DNA of 28,873 bases from CAG-390 sp045541375 (GTDB lineage Bacteria > Bacillota > Clostridia > Oscillospirales > CAG-272): contig JAZQJB010000156.1 of assembly GCA_045541375.1 (NCBI GenBank), forward strand, positions 1 through 28,873. The letters run 5' to 3'. The translations under genes and the position numbers were made by a program. This document shows positions 7,082 to 13,994 of this stretch, one piece after another. Numbering within the stretch: position 1 is the stretch's first letter; every line of letters starts with the position of its first letter. The notes below the pieces were generated by a model. The model was not told the DNA's origin. It saw only the letters and a list, made by a program, of their open reading frames with translations, and made no database searches.

Positions 7082-8299
7082 ATGGAAAAGATCAAGGTTG
7101 GTATTATCGGTCTCGGTTGCCGAGGAAAGACAATGGGAACTCTCGTTGCCGAGCACGAAAACTGCGCGGTCACCGCTATCTGCGACGAATATCAGGACAG
7201 ATGCGACGATATGAAGGAAAAGATCGCGGCTCTCGGACACGATCCCAAGATCTATCTGAATTATGAGGAGCTCATCGCTTCGCCCGAAGTCGAGATGGTC
7301 TTCGTCTTCTCGGCTTGGGAAAACCACGTTCCCGCGGCTGTCGCTTCGATGAAGGCGGGCAAGCCGGTTGCTTTCGAGGTTGGCGGCGCTTACTCCATCG
7401 ACGAGTGCATTCAGCTTTGCGAAGCTCACCGCGAGACGGGGACGCCCGCGATGATGCTTGAAAACTGCTGCTACGGCAGACTTGAGCAGACTCTTTACGC
7501 GATGAACGCGGACAATTTCTTCGGCGAGATCGTCCACCTTTGCGGCGGCTATTGCCACGACCTTCGCGAGGAGATCTCGATGGGTCTTGTAAACCGTCAT
7601 TACCGCCATCGCAACTACCGCAACCGTTGCGGCGAGAACTATCCCACCCATGAGCTCGGCCCGCTCAACGTGCTTCTCGGCATCGGTCACGGCAACAAGT
7701 TCACAAGTGTTTCGTCCTTCTCCTCCAAGAGCGCGGGACTTGATACTTACATCAAAAATCACCCCGACCGCGACCAGACTTACGCCGACGGCAAGTGGGC
7801 GCAGGGCGATATTATCACAACGATCCTTACCACCGAATTCGGGCAGACCGTGCGCCTGACTCTCGACACCACCCTGCCGCGTCCCTATTCGCGCGGACTT
7901 GAGATCCACGGCACAAAGGCTTGGTTTATGCAGGATAATATGTCGGTCTACAGCGACGCCGACCACAAGGAAAGCGACCACTTCAAGTGGAAGAATTTCT
8001 GGGGCAACTATTCGCAGTATGAAGAAAAATATATGCCCAAGCTCTGGCGCGACTATCTTGACGCAGGCATCAAGAAGGGTCACGGCGGAATGGACTTCCT
8101 CGTCCTTGACTCCTTCATCACCGCGATCAAAGACGGCACACCCGTACCGATAGATATTTACGACTCTGCCATCCTCATGGCAGTAACGCCCCTTTCCGAG
8201 CAGTCGATCAAGCAGGGCGGCGCGCCCATGGCATTCCCCGATTTCACTGCCGGAATCGAGAAGAGAACGGGAGCGGAGGGCAAGTATAAGCTGTTTTAA
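7082..8299 (+). CDS. Gfo/Idh/MocA-fold protein, GH109-like
   Basis: A 405-residue protein with an N-terminal NAD(P)-binding Rossmann motif (VGIIGLGCRG, 6-15) and the C-terminal domain of the Gfo/Idh/MocA family. The stretch ENYPTHELGP (185-194) after an RHRNYRNRCG segment is typical of glycoside hydrolase family 109, whose members split alpha-GalNAc or related glycosides by an NAD-dependent redox mechanism; the later HGGMD fits that group too. Family knowledge therefore suggests a glycosidase acting with bound NAD, but a simple sugar dehydrogenase is possible. The start has GGGAG upstream, overlapping the end of the M42 gene. It ends just before an inverted-repeat spacer. Confidence 0.82.
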   Translation: MEKIKVGIIGLGCRGKTMGTLVAEHENCAVTAICDEYQDRCDDMKEKIAALGHDPKIYLNYEELIASPEVEMVFVFSAWENHVPAAVASMKAGKPVAFEVGGAYSIDECIQLCEAHRETGTPAMMLENCCYGRLEQTLYAMNADNFFGEIVHLCGGYCHDLREEISMGLVNRHYRHRNYRNRCGENYPTHELGPLNVLLGIGHGNKFTSVSSFSSKSAGLDTYIKNHPDRDQTYADGKWAQGDIITTILTTEFGQTVRLTLDTTLPRPYSRGLEIHGTKAWFMQDNMSVYSDADHKESDHFKWKNFWGNYSQYEEKYMPKLWRDYLDAGIKKGHGGMDFLVLDSFITAIKDGTPVPIDIYDSAILMAVTPLSEQSIKQGGAPMAFPDFTAGIEKRTGAEGKYKLF

Positions 8300-8302
8300 G
8301 CA

Positions 8303-8606
8303 AAGTGGACAGTGGACAGATAAGAGTGGACAGTGGTTAGTGGACAGTGGACAGAAAGATGCGGGTTGCTGCAATAATTTTGTGCAAAACATAGAGTTTT
8401 TGTATTATACTAAAGAGTAATAAGCAATAAAAAATACTCTCGGATATTTGAAGGAATTCAAGATATCCGAGAGTTTTATATATTTAAATTATTTGTTTAA
8501 TAATGAACAGAAAAGATAAATAAAAATATCATTCGCATCTTTCTGTTCACTGTCCACTAACCACTGTCCACTCTGATCTGGCCACTGTCCACTCTGATCT
8601 GCCCAC
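8303..8606. repeat. Inverted-repeat element with heptamer-like arms
   Basis: The left arm (8303-8363) and right arm (8534-8606) contain GTGGACAGTGG units. The inner 47 bases of the arms, ending CAGAAAGATGCG, are inverted copies with two mismatches (left AGATAAGAG versus right AGATCAGAG; GTGGACAG versus GTGAACAG). About 170 bases lie between the arms, including the hairpin at 8436-8474. It has no transposase and no obvious target duplication. Confidence 0.75.
8436..8479 (+). terminator. Strong intrinsic terminator hairpin
   Basis: ACTCTCGGATAT plus TTGAA (8436-8452) pairs with TTCAA plus ATATCCGAGAGT (8457-8474, one bulged G) around GGAA, followed by a T-rich run and preceded by an A-run on the left. 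It lies 137 bases after the GH109-like gene and inside the inverted-repeat element, and would stop either that transcript or a short RNA started within the element. Confidence 0.7.
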
Positions 8607-8636
8607 TAATTTCCCCGTTTCCCACCTTTTTAGGGG

Positions 8637-8665
8637 TTACATTTCGTCGCAAAATAGATTATAAT
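8637..8665 (+). promoter_or_regulatory. Probable promoter of the mecA-like gene
   Basis: A consensus TATAAT is at 8660-8665. The best 17-base-spaced -35 is TTACAT (8637-8642), which is weak. The distance to the ATG at 8697 suits a short leader. Confidence 0.45.
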
Positions 8666-8696
8666 TATAGTGTAACGAAATTTTTGCGAGGTTGAT

Positions 8697-9239
8697 ATGG
8701 AACTTATTCTTATAAGCAATTCGAAGCTCAAGATAATGTTGAGCGCCGAAGATATGAAAAAGTACAATATCGAATGCGACGGTGAGAGTGCGCTGAGGCG
8801 CGGGTTCAAGCCCGTGCTTGAGATGGCGCACAATGATTGCGGATTCGATATCGAAAGCGGGCGGTTGCTCGTTCAGGTCTTTCCATCGAGGGGTGGCGGC
8901 TGCGAGATGTTTGTCACGCGCGTCGCTCTTTCGAGCGGAATAAAGGAAACCGACGCGTCGGTATGCATTTTTGACACGATACAGTCGATGATCGCGCTTT
9001 GCCGCATCCTTCACACGCGCGGTTTTGGCAAAAGCAGTTCTGCTTATGCGCTCCCCGAGGGCGCGTTTGCCTTGATACTTCCCGAATTTGACCGCGATGA
9101 GCGTCTGCCGCTCGAGGCGGCGGTGATAAATGAATTCGGATGCCGCCGCGACTGCGAAAAGATCGAAGGATACATAAAAGAGCACGCTCGCCCCATTTTT
9201 GCGGAGAATGCGGTGCAGAGATTGTCGGAATTTTGCTAA
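8697..9239 (+). CDS. MecA-like adaptor protein
   Basis: MecA proteins bind substrates such as ComK through the N-terminal domain and deliver them to ClpC through the C-terminal domain. The 180-residue protein begins MELILISNSKLKIMLSAEDM, which follows the pattern of the MecA N-terminus (residues that specify a strand, then an acidic S-x-x-D/E-M helix), and has FPSRGGGCEMFVTRV at 62-76, matching the Gly-rich strand of the family. The C-terminal half (about 82-178) has the alternating strand-helix pattern expected for the ClpC-binding domain, with poorly conserved sequence. The ATG has GAGGT upstream. Identification is by overall resemblance, and its client proteins are unknown. Confidence 0.65.
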   Translation: MELILISNSKLKIMLSAEDMKKYNIECDGESALRRGFKPVLEMAHNDCGFDIESGRLLVQVFPSRGGGCEMFVTRVALSSGIKETDASVCIFDTIQSMIALCRILHTRGFGKSSSAYALPEGAFALILPEFDRDERLPLEAAVINEFGCRRDCEKIEGYIKEHARPIFAENAVQRLSEFC

Positions 9240-9244
9240 ATCGC

Positions 9245-9273
9245 TTGACAATCGCTCCGAGGATTGATATAAT
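9245..9273 (+). promoter_or_regulatory. Consensus sigma-A promoter for uracil-DNA glycosylase
   Basis: TTGACA (9245-9250), 17 bases, TATAAT (9268-9273): both boxes are perfect. An imperfect inverted repeat, CTCCGAGGATT (9255-9265) and AATCCTTCGGAG (9282-9293), spans the -10 box and the likely start, with its right arm covering the GGAGG ribosome site. Transcription from about 9280 supports translation from 9304. Confidence 0.75.
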
Positions 9274-9303
9274 TAATATATGAATCCTTCGGAGGTTTTA
9301 GAT

Positions 9304-9870
9304 ATGGATAACATAGATGCAAGATGGGAAGCTCTCGAGGCGAAGTGCCGCGAGTGCACGAAGTGCTCCCTTTGCGAAACGCGCACGAATTGCGTTTTCG
9401 GAACGGGTAACAGGAATGCAGATCTGATGTTCGTCGGCGAAGCACCCGGCGAGCAGGAGGATCTTTCGGGCACGCCCTTCGTTGGTCGCGCGGGACAGCT
9501 CCTTGACCGTTTTCTTTACGCCGTTGACATCAAGCGCGAGGACGTGTATATCGCGAATATCCTCAAATGCCGTCCGCCCAAGAACCGCGATCCTCTCCCC
9601 GCAGAGGAGGATGCGTGCATAGATTTTCTCCGCGAGCAGGTAAGGCTCATCCGTCCGAAAGTGATCGTCTGTCTCGGCAGGATCGCGGCTATGAGGCTCA
9701 TCAAGCCCGATTACAAGATCACGCAGGAGCACGGAACCTGGGTCGAGAAGGGCGATTTCGCAATGACCGCCGTCTTCCACCCCGCCGCACTTCTCCGCGA
9801 TCCGCGCCGCAAGGAAGATATGCTGAATGATATGAAGGCGATAAAAAAACGCCTTGATGATATTAATTAA
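9304..9870 (+). CDS. Uracil-DNA glycosylase, family 4 (Fe-S)
   Basis: This enzyme removes uracil from DNA to start base-excision repair. The 188-residue protein shows GEAPGEQED (45-53, motif A) and HPAALLRDP (159-167, motif B), plus FVGRAGQLL between them. Cysteines at 15, 18, 21 and 24, and Cys89 (KCRPPKNRDP) and Cys105 match the family 4 iron-sulfur cluster arrangement, with some extra cysteines at the N-terminus. I use the ATG at 9304 because GGAGG lies eight bases upstream and because the predicted transcription start is about 9280; an in-frame ATG at 9280 would then be leaderless. It is followed 17 bases later by a lipoprotein gene. Confidence 0.92.
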   Translation: MDNIDARWEALEAKCRECTKCSLCETRTNCVFGTGNRNADLMFVGEAPGEQEDLSGTPFVGRAGQLLDRFLYAVDIKREDVYIANILKCRPPKNRDPLPAEEDACIDFLREQVRLIRPKVIVCLGRIAAMRLIKPDYKITQEHGTWVEKGDFAMTAVFHPAALLRDPRRKEDMLNDMKAIKKRLDDIN

Positions 9871-9887
9871 TGAAAGGATAAAAGACT

Positions 9888-11120
9888 ATGAAAAAGATCA
9901 CGATTATACTTTTGGTTCTGTGTATGACCCTTCCCTCATTTGCGGCTTGCGCGGGAGGCTCGGGCGAAGAAACAACGGCGGCGGAGATACCCGTAGAAAC
10001 GACTCTTGAGGAAACCACCGCACCCGTACCCACGGGAATTATTCTCGCATCTAATGGCGCAAGCGATTACGTCATCGTCCGCCCCACCGAGTGTCAGAGC
10101 TTTATTCTCGACGCTATGTCCGATCTTCGTAAGACGGTCGCCGACAAATACGGCGTCACTCTGAAGCCGCAGGATGACTGGGTTAAGGGGCTCGCGAAGG
10201 GTGAGACTTACACTTCCGAGGCTCCCGAAATACTTATCGGTGAGACAAACCGTCCCGAAAGCATTGAGGTCCTTGCTTCGCTCCAGCCGGGCGAGTACAA
10301 GGTCTGCGTCAGCGGAAATAAGCTCGTTCTTATCGGTACGACCGATTATTTGACCGGCCTTGCGGTTCAGGAATTCGTAAAGTACGTAAAGGAAAGCGCG
10401 GAAGCGTCCGAGCTTACGGTATCGAACGATTATACTGTTCTGAAGTCGCAGGATGATTTCAACAAGATCCTTATGGGCATAACCATGTATGCAATGGGCG
10501 ACAGCTATTTCGGCGGTTCTTCGCTTGGCAAAGAGGCAACCTGGGTAAATATGCTCGGCGAAAAGTACGGAATGGATTACGTCAATTACGGCATAGGCGG
10601 AAGCACAATGTCGGATTACGTAACCGACAAGAATCCTATGGTTCTGCGTTATACCCGAATGGCAAAGGGCGATGCTGACATCATCCTTCTCGAGGGCGGA
10701 CGAAACGACCGCTCGAATGAGGTTCCGATCGGCGATCTCGAATCGCGCGATTCAAAGACCTTTATGGGAAGCATCAATATTATGCTTGACGGTATGCTCA
10801 AGACCTACCCGAACGCGCTCATTATTCTGGTAACTCCCTGGAATCATACCGGCAAGGTCGCCGCAACAGGACTTTCGAATGTCGATTACGCCAACGCAAT
10901 GCGTAAGCTCGCGGAGCACCGCAATGACAAGAGGATCGTCTGCCTCTATGCGGCAGACCCGAGTCTTGTCGGCGTTGATATGAACAGTGCAAGCTTCCGC
11001 GCAAAATACTGTATAAAGGATACCGACGTAAGTCACCTCAACCTTGACGGTATGAAGATGGTACTGCCCTTTATGGAGCAGTTTATCGCTTCGGAATACG
11101 CGAAATTCAAGGGACAATAA
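9888..11120 (+). CDS. SGNH/GDSL-hydrolase lipoprotein
   Basis: The 410-residue protein has a lipoprotein signal peptide with lipobox LPSFAAC and Cys21 as the lipid site, then a Thr/Glu-rich linker (28-46). Residues about 50-190 look like a separate alpha/beta domain of the kind seen next to glycoside-active enzymes; this assignment is weak. From about 196 the SGNH hydrolase fold follows: GDS at 204-206 (nucleophile Ser), GIGGS at 235-239, GRND at 271-274, and DVSHLN with Asp380 and His383. It is therefore a surface esterase or lipase-type enzyme, plausibly a carbohydrate deacetylase, substrate unknown. GAAAGGA precedes the ATG, and a bidirectional terminator follows. Confidence 0.82.
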   Translation: MKKITIILLVLCMTLPSFAACAGGSGEETTAAEIPVETTLEETTAPVPTGIILASNGASDYVIVRPTECQSFILDAMSDLRKTVADKYGVTLKPQDDWVKGLAKGETYTSEAPEILIGETNRPESIEVLASLQPGEYKVCVSGNKLVLIGTTDYLTGLAVQEFVKYVKESAEASELTVSNDYTVLKSQDDFNKILMGITMYAMGDSYFGGSSLGKEATWVNMLGEKYGMDYVNYGIGGSTMSDYVTDKNPMVLRYTRMAKGDADIILLEGGRNDRSNEVPIGDLESRDSKTFMGSINIMLDGMLKTYPNALIILVTPWNHTGKVAATGLSNVDYANAMRKLAEHRNDKRIVCLYAADPSLVGVDMNSASFRAKYCIKDTDVSHLNLDGMKMVLPFMEQFIASEYAKFKGQ

Positions 11121-11132
11121 TTATATATACAA

Positions 11133-11161
11133 CAAAAAATCGGGGCGAGCCCGATTTTTTG
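11133..11161. terminator. Bidirectional intrinsic terminator
   Basis: CAAAAAATCGGG (11133-11144) pairs with CCCGATTTTTTG (11150-11161) around GCGAG. The stem ends in A-runs and T-runs on both strands and lies between the convergent lipoprotein gene and dapA. Confidence 0.85.
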
Positions 11162-11163
11162 TT

Positions 11164-12036
11164 TCATAATAGTATTTTAAGCTTATTAAAAGTTCCTTCA
11201 CTCGCCGTCGTCAGCGGCAATCTGCAATAGGGTTTGCATATTCCCATCAGCGACAGCGCGGCTTTTACAGGGATGGGATTTACCTCGCAGAACAGGGTAT
11301 CGGCGAGGGGTAAAAGCGAGGCGGAGAGATCCTTTGCTTCGCGTATTTTGCCCTCGGCGTAGGTGTGGCAGAGGGCGGATGTTTCCTTTGGCTTGACGTT
11401 TGAAAGCACCGAAATTACGCCCTCGGAACCGAGCGAAAGCAGGGGTAAAGTGGCGTTGTCGTTGCCCGCCCAGAGACAGGATTCTTCCCCAAAATAAGAC
11501 AAAAATTGCGCTCCGTAGGCGATGTCACCGGTCGCATCCTTGATGCCGATTATGTTCGGAATGGCGAAAAGCTCGCCCCAGACCGAGGGCGGGATCGTCA
11601 TTCCCGTGCGCGAGGGGACTGTGTAGACGATGATGGGCAGGGAGGTCGCCGCGGCTATCTCTCGGTAGTGTCGGACGAGCCCCGAAGGGGTGCATTTGTT
11701 GTAATAGGGGGTGACAGCGAGGAGCGCATCGGCGCCGTTTTGCTCCGCCGCGCGAGCTTTTTCGACTGCGTGCTCGGTGCAGTTAGAGCCGACTCCCATG
11801 ATGACGGGAACGCTCTTTTGCACCGTCTTGACTGCTTCGCAAAGGAGAGTCAGGCACTCATCGTCGGACAGGGTCGGTGTCTCTCCCGTCGTACCGCAGA
11901 CGAGGAGCGCGTCGATGCCCTCGTCGAGCTGAAAACGCAAGAGTTTTCGGTAAGAATCGAGGTCGAGAGCGCCGTTTTGCTCAAATGGCGTGACAAGCGC
12001 CGTCGCCGCACCGAAAAACAAAGAAAATTTACTCAA
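11164..12036 (-). CDS. dapA: 4-hydroxy-tetrahydrodipicolinate synthase
   Basis: DapA condenses pyruvate with aspartate semialdehyde in lysine and meso-diaminopimelate synthesis. The 290-residue protein has GTTGE (48-52), VTPYYNK (108-114), VYTVPSRTG with the conserved Tyr138 and Arg143, and the Schiff-base lysine in GIKDATG (Lys166). I start at a TTG at 12036: AAGGAGC lies six bases upstream and the length then equals the family's usual 290-295, whereas the first upstream ATG would add a hydrophobic extension of 47 residues that overlaps the promoter region. It stands alone, convergent with the lipoprotein gene and divergent from queA, so it is not in a dap operon here. A substrate-shifted relative of the NAL/DapA superfamily is possible but less likely. 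Confidence 0.9.
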   Translation of the reverse strand: MSKFSLFFGAATALVTPFEQNGALDLDSYRKLLRFQLDEGIDALLVCGTTGETPTLSDDECLTLLCEAVKTVQKSVPVIMGVGSNCTEHAVEKARAAEQNGADALLAVTPYYNKCTPSGLVRHYREIAAATSLPIIVYTVPSRTGMTIPPSVWGELFAIPNIIGIKDATGDIAYGAQFLSYFGEESCLWAGNDNATLPLLSLGSEGVISVLSNVKPKETSALCHTYAEGKIREAKDLSASLLPLADTLFCEVNPIPVKAALSLMGICKPYCRLPLTTASEGTFNKLKILL

Positions 12037-12062
12037 AATTTGCTCCTTTCTCAAAATAAATA

Positions 12063-12091
12063 TTGCTTTTTTCGCGGTTTTATTATATAAT
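12063..12091 (+). promoter_or_regulatory. Sigma-A promoter for queA
   Basis: TTGCTT (12063-12068), 17 bases and TATAAT (12086-12091) lie 40 bases before the queA ATG in a very AT-rich divergent region shared with dapA. A minus-strand TATAAT also occurs within it, for dapA, but I could not fix its -35 box. Confidence 0.6.
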
Positions 12092-12130
12092 ATATATAAT
12101 AGGCTAATTATACTTAATGAGAGATTAAAA

Positions 12131-13210
12131 ATGAGCGATATTATCATAAATGCAAAGCCCGAAACGAATCTTTGCACGTCCGATTTTGACTATTTTCTCC
12201 CCGAGGAGCAGATAGCGCAGCACCCCGCCGAGCCCCGCGATTCCTCGCGCCTGCTCTGCGTTGACCGAAAAAGCGGTGAGCTTTCGCACAAGCATTTCTA
12301 CGATCTTATCGATCATCTGCGCGAGGGCGACACGCTTGTTGTCAACGATTCAAAGGTAATTCCCGCCCGTCTTTACGGACACGCCGAGGGCAGAGAAGAG
12401 GCGATGGTCGAGCTTCTACTTCTCCGTCAGCGCGGCGACGATCTTTGGGAAACTCTCGTGAAACCCGGAAAACGCGCTCGCCTCGGAATGAAGATGGTCT
12501 TCGGAAACGGAGTCCTCACGGCAACGGTCGAGGATATTGTCGAGGAAGGCAATCGACTCGTCAGATTTGAATACGACAAAAATTGTTATGCGAATGTTTA
12601 CGATATGCTCTCCGAGGTCGGCGTTATGCCCCTGCCGCCCTACATCACGGAGAAGCTTCGCGATAAGTCCCGCTACCAGACAGTATATGCTCGTCGCGAG
12701 GGTTCTGCCGCCGCGCCGACAGCGGGGCTTCACTTCACCCCCGAGCTCCTTGAGCGCATCAAAGCGAAGGGAGTCGCCGTCGTTCCCGTAATGCTCCACG
12801 TGGGGCTTGGAACCTTCCGTCCCGTCAAAGAGGAGAACATCGGCGAGCACATCATGCACACCGAATATATTTCGGTAAGCGAGGAAAGTGCAAACATTAT
12901 CAACAGCCGCCGCGCCGCGGGCGGACGAACCATCTGCGTCGGCACAACATCCTGCAGAACGCTTGAAAGCGTTTCGGACGAGAACGGCATCGTTCATCCG
13001 ATCAGCGGCGACACGGGCATTTTCATCTATCCCGGCTACCGCTTCAAGGCGACCGACGCGCTGATAACCAACTTCCACCTTCCCAAATCGACGCTTCTGA
13101 TGCTCGTTTCGGCTTTCTACGAGCGCGAGAAGATGCTCGAGGTCTACAATACCGCCGTCCGCGAGAAGTATAGATTCTTCTCCTTCGGCGATGCGATGTT
13201 TATTGAATAA
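12131..13210 (+). CDS. queA: S-adenosylmethionine:tRNA ribosyltransferase-isomerase
   Basis: QueA makes epoxyqueuosine from preQ1 at the wobble position of tRNAs with GUN anticodons. The 359 residues include the family blocks FDYFLPEEQIAQHPAEPR, VNDSKVIPARLYG, VMPLPPYI, AAPTAGLHF, VGLGTFRPV, HTEYISV and ITNFHLPKSTLLMLVSAF, all collinear with known QueA. The ATG at 12131 has a weak GAGAG site; an open frame continues upstream to 11990 but would cross the promoter. It is followed after 64 bases by the DUF4160 gene, which has its own promoter. No tgt or other queuosine gene is in view. Confidence 0.95.
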   Translation: MSDIIINAKPETNLCTSDFDYFLPEEQIAQHPAEPRDSSRLLCVDRKSGELSHKHFYDLIDHLREGDTLVVNDSKVIPARLYGHAEGREEAMVELLLLRQRGDDLWETLVKPGKRARLGMKMVFGNGVLTATVEDIVEEGNRLVRFEYDKNCYANVYDMLSEVGVMPLPPYITEKLRDKSRYQTVYARREGSAAAPTAGLHFTPELLERIKAKGVAVVPVMLHVGLGTFRPVKEENIGEHIMHTEYISVSEESANIINSRRAAGGRTICVGTTSCRTLESVSDENGIVHPISGDTGIFIYPGYRFKATDALITNFHLPKSTLLMLVSAFYEREKMLEVYNTAVREKYRFFSFGDAMFIE

Positions 13211-13214
13211 GATA

Positions 13215-13243
13215 TTGACAATATCACGATACCGTGATATAAT
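13215..13243 (+). promoter_or_regulatory. Consensus promoter with embedded palindromic operator
   Basis: TTGACA (13215-13220), 17 bases and TATAAT (13238-13243) form a perfect sigma-A promoter. The spacer and first part of the -10 box contain the perfect palindrome ATATCACG (13221-13228), ATAC, CGTGATAT (13233-13240). A repressor bound here would block RNA polymerase, the usual design for autoregulated toxin-antitoxin promoters; the HTH-bearing protein at 13544 is the obvious candidate. Confidence 0.8.
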
Positions 13244-13274
13244 GTAGGCAGGTTATACCCGAAAGGAGAACGAT

Positions 13275-13529
13275 ATGCCTGTTTTATCAAGATTTTACGG
13301 AATAATAATCCGAATGTATTTTCTACAAAGCGAGCACAATCCGCCGCATATTCACGCGATATACAACGAGGATGTTGCAGCGATAGATTTTACGACCGGA
13401 GAAGTGCTTGACGGTTACCTTCCAAATAAGGCGCTTGAAATGGTTCGTGAGTGGATCTCTATGCATAAAGATACCTTGATGGAGATATGGAAAACTCAGG
13501 AGTTCAAGAAGATTCCGCCGCTTGAATGA
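13275..13529 (+). CDS. DUF4160 protein, putative toxin of a TA pair
   Basis: This 84-residue protein matches the DUF4160 pattern: PVLSRFYGIIIRMY at the start, the HNPPHIHA motif at about 23-30, and a strand-rich middle (DVAAIDFTTGEVLDG) followed by a helix that ends in W-K. DUF4160 genes very often pair with DUF2442 genes, and such pairs are predicted, not well proven, to be toxin-antitoxin modules. AAAGGAG lies seven bases before the ATG. It is first in a two-gene unit behind a consensus promoter with palindrome, and the DUF2442 gene follows after 14 bases. Which member is toxic cannot be told from the sequence. Confidence 0.85.
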   Translation: MPVLSRFYGIIIRMYFLQSEHNPPHIHAIYNEDVAAIDFTTGEVLDGYLPNKALEMVREWISMHKDTLMEIWKTQEFKKIPPLE

Positions 13530-13543
13530 TTGGAGGCTGAATT

Positions 13544-13987
13544 ATGTTTCACAAGATAAAAAACGTTTTTCCTCTGCCCGATTACAGGCTCAGCGTGCAA
13601 TTTTCAGAAGGAATTACAAAAATTTACGACGTAAAGACCTTGTTTGAAAAAATTCCGGATTTTCTGGAGTTGCGCGATAACGCCGAGTTTGAGTGTGTGT
13701 CTGTGGATGTGGGTGGATATGGGATCGTTTGGAACGACGATCTCGATCTTTCCTGCGATGAGCTTTGGGAGAATGGAGTTCAAGTTGATACGCCGTTTGA
13801 CGGTTTGATGTCCTTTGGTGATGCGACGGAGCTTTGGGGCTTGAATGAAAGCACACTTCGAAAGGCTATATCTTACGGAAAGCTTGTCAACGGAGTGGAT
13901 GTTTGCAAATTTGGCAAACAATGGGTAGTTTCTGTGGATGCGATGAAAAGAGAATACGGATCTACCGCGAGAAAATCAATTCAATGA
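13544..13987 (+). CDS. DUF2442 protein with C-terminal helix-turn-helix, putative antitoxin
   Basis: Residues 1-85 are a DUF2442 domain (FPLPDYRLSVQFSEGI, DVKTLFEKIPDF, and the VGGYGIVWNDDLDLS strand pair with the DELW segment). Residues about 88-140 form an added helix-turn-helix like region: SFGDATELWGLNESTLRKAI, then KLVNGVDVCKFGKQW and AMKREYG, similar to the DNA-binding tails of plasmid-type and antitoxin regulators. The 147-residue length is well above a bare DUF2442 domain of about 80. GGAGG precedes the ATG by about eight bases, and the gene follows DUF4160 in the same unit. I infer that it binds the palindrome at 13221-13240 and represses its own promoter. Confidence 0.82.
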   Translation: MFHKIKNVFPLPDYRLSVQFSEGITKIYDVKTLFEKIPDFLELRDNAEFECVSVDVGGYGIVWNDDLDLSCDELWENGVQVDTPFDGLMSFGDATELWGLNESTLRKAISYGKLVNGVDVCKFGKQWVVSVDAMKREYGSTARKSIQ

Positions 13988-13994
13988 GGAAAAA

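Larger units (their letters stand above)
8300..8696. other. Intergenic region with inverted-repeat element and terminator
   Basis: No gene is supported in these 397 bases. The stretch 8303-8606 is an inverted-repeat element made of GTGGACA-type units around a 17-bp terminator-like hairpin; 8607-8696 holds the probable promoter and ribosome site of the mecA-like gene. Confidence 0.8.

Noticed and set aside
7052..8392. Long minus-strand open frame opposite the GH109-like gene
   Set aside because: Antisense to an obvious conserved gene; its start lies within the repeat tract and has no supporting features.
11990..12130. Longer N-terminal extension of QueA
   Set aside because: It would cross the consensus promoter at 12063-12091 and has no ribosome site; the QueA family start matches the ATG at 12131.
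12037..12177. Longer DapA with hydrophobic N-terminus from an upstream ATG
   Set aside because: The TTG at 12036 has a strong AAGGAGC site and gives the normal family length; the extension overlaps the divergent promoter region.
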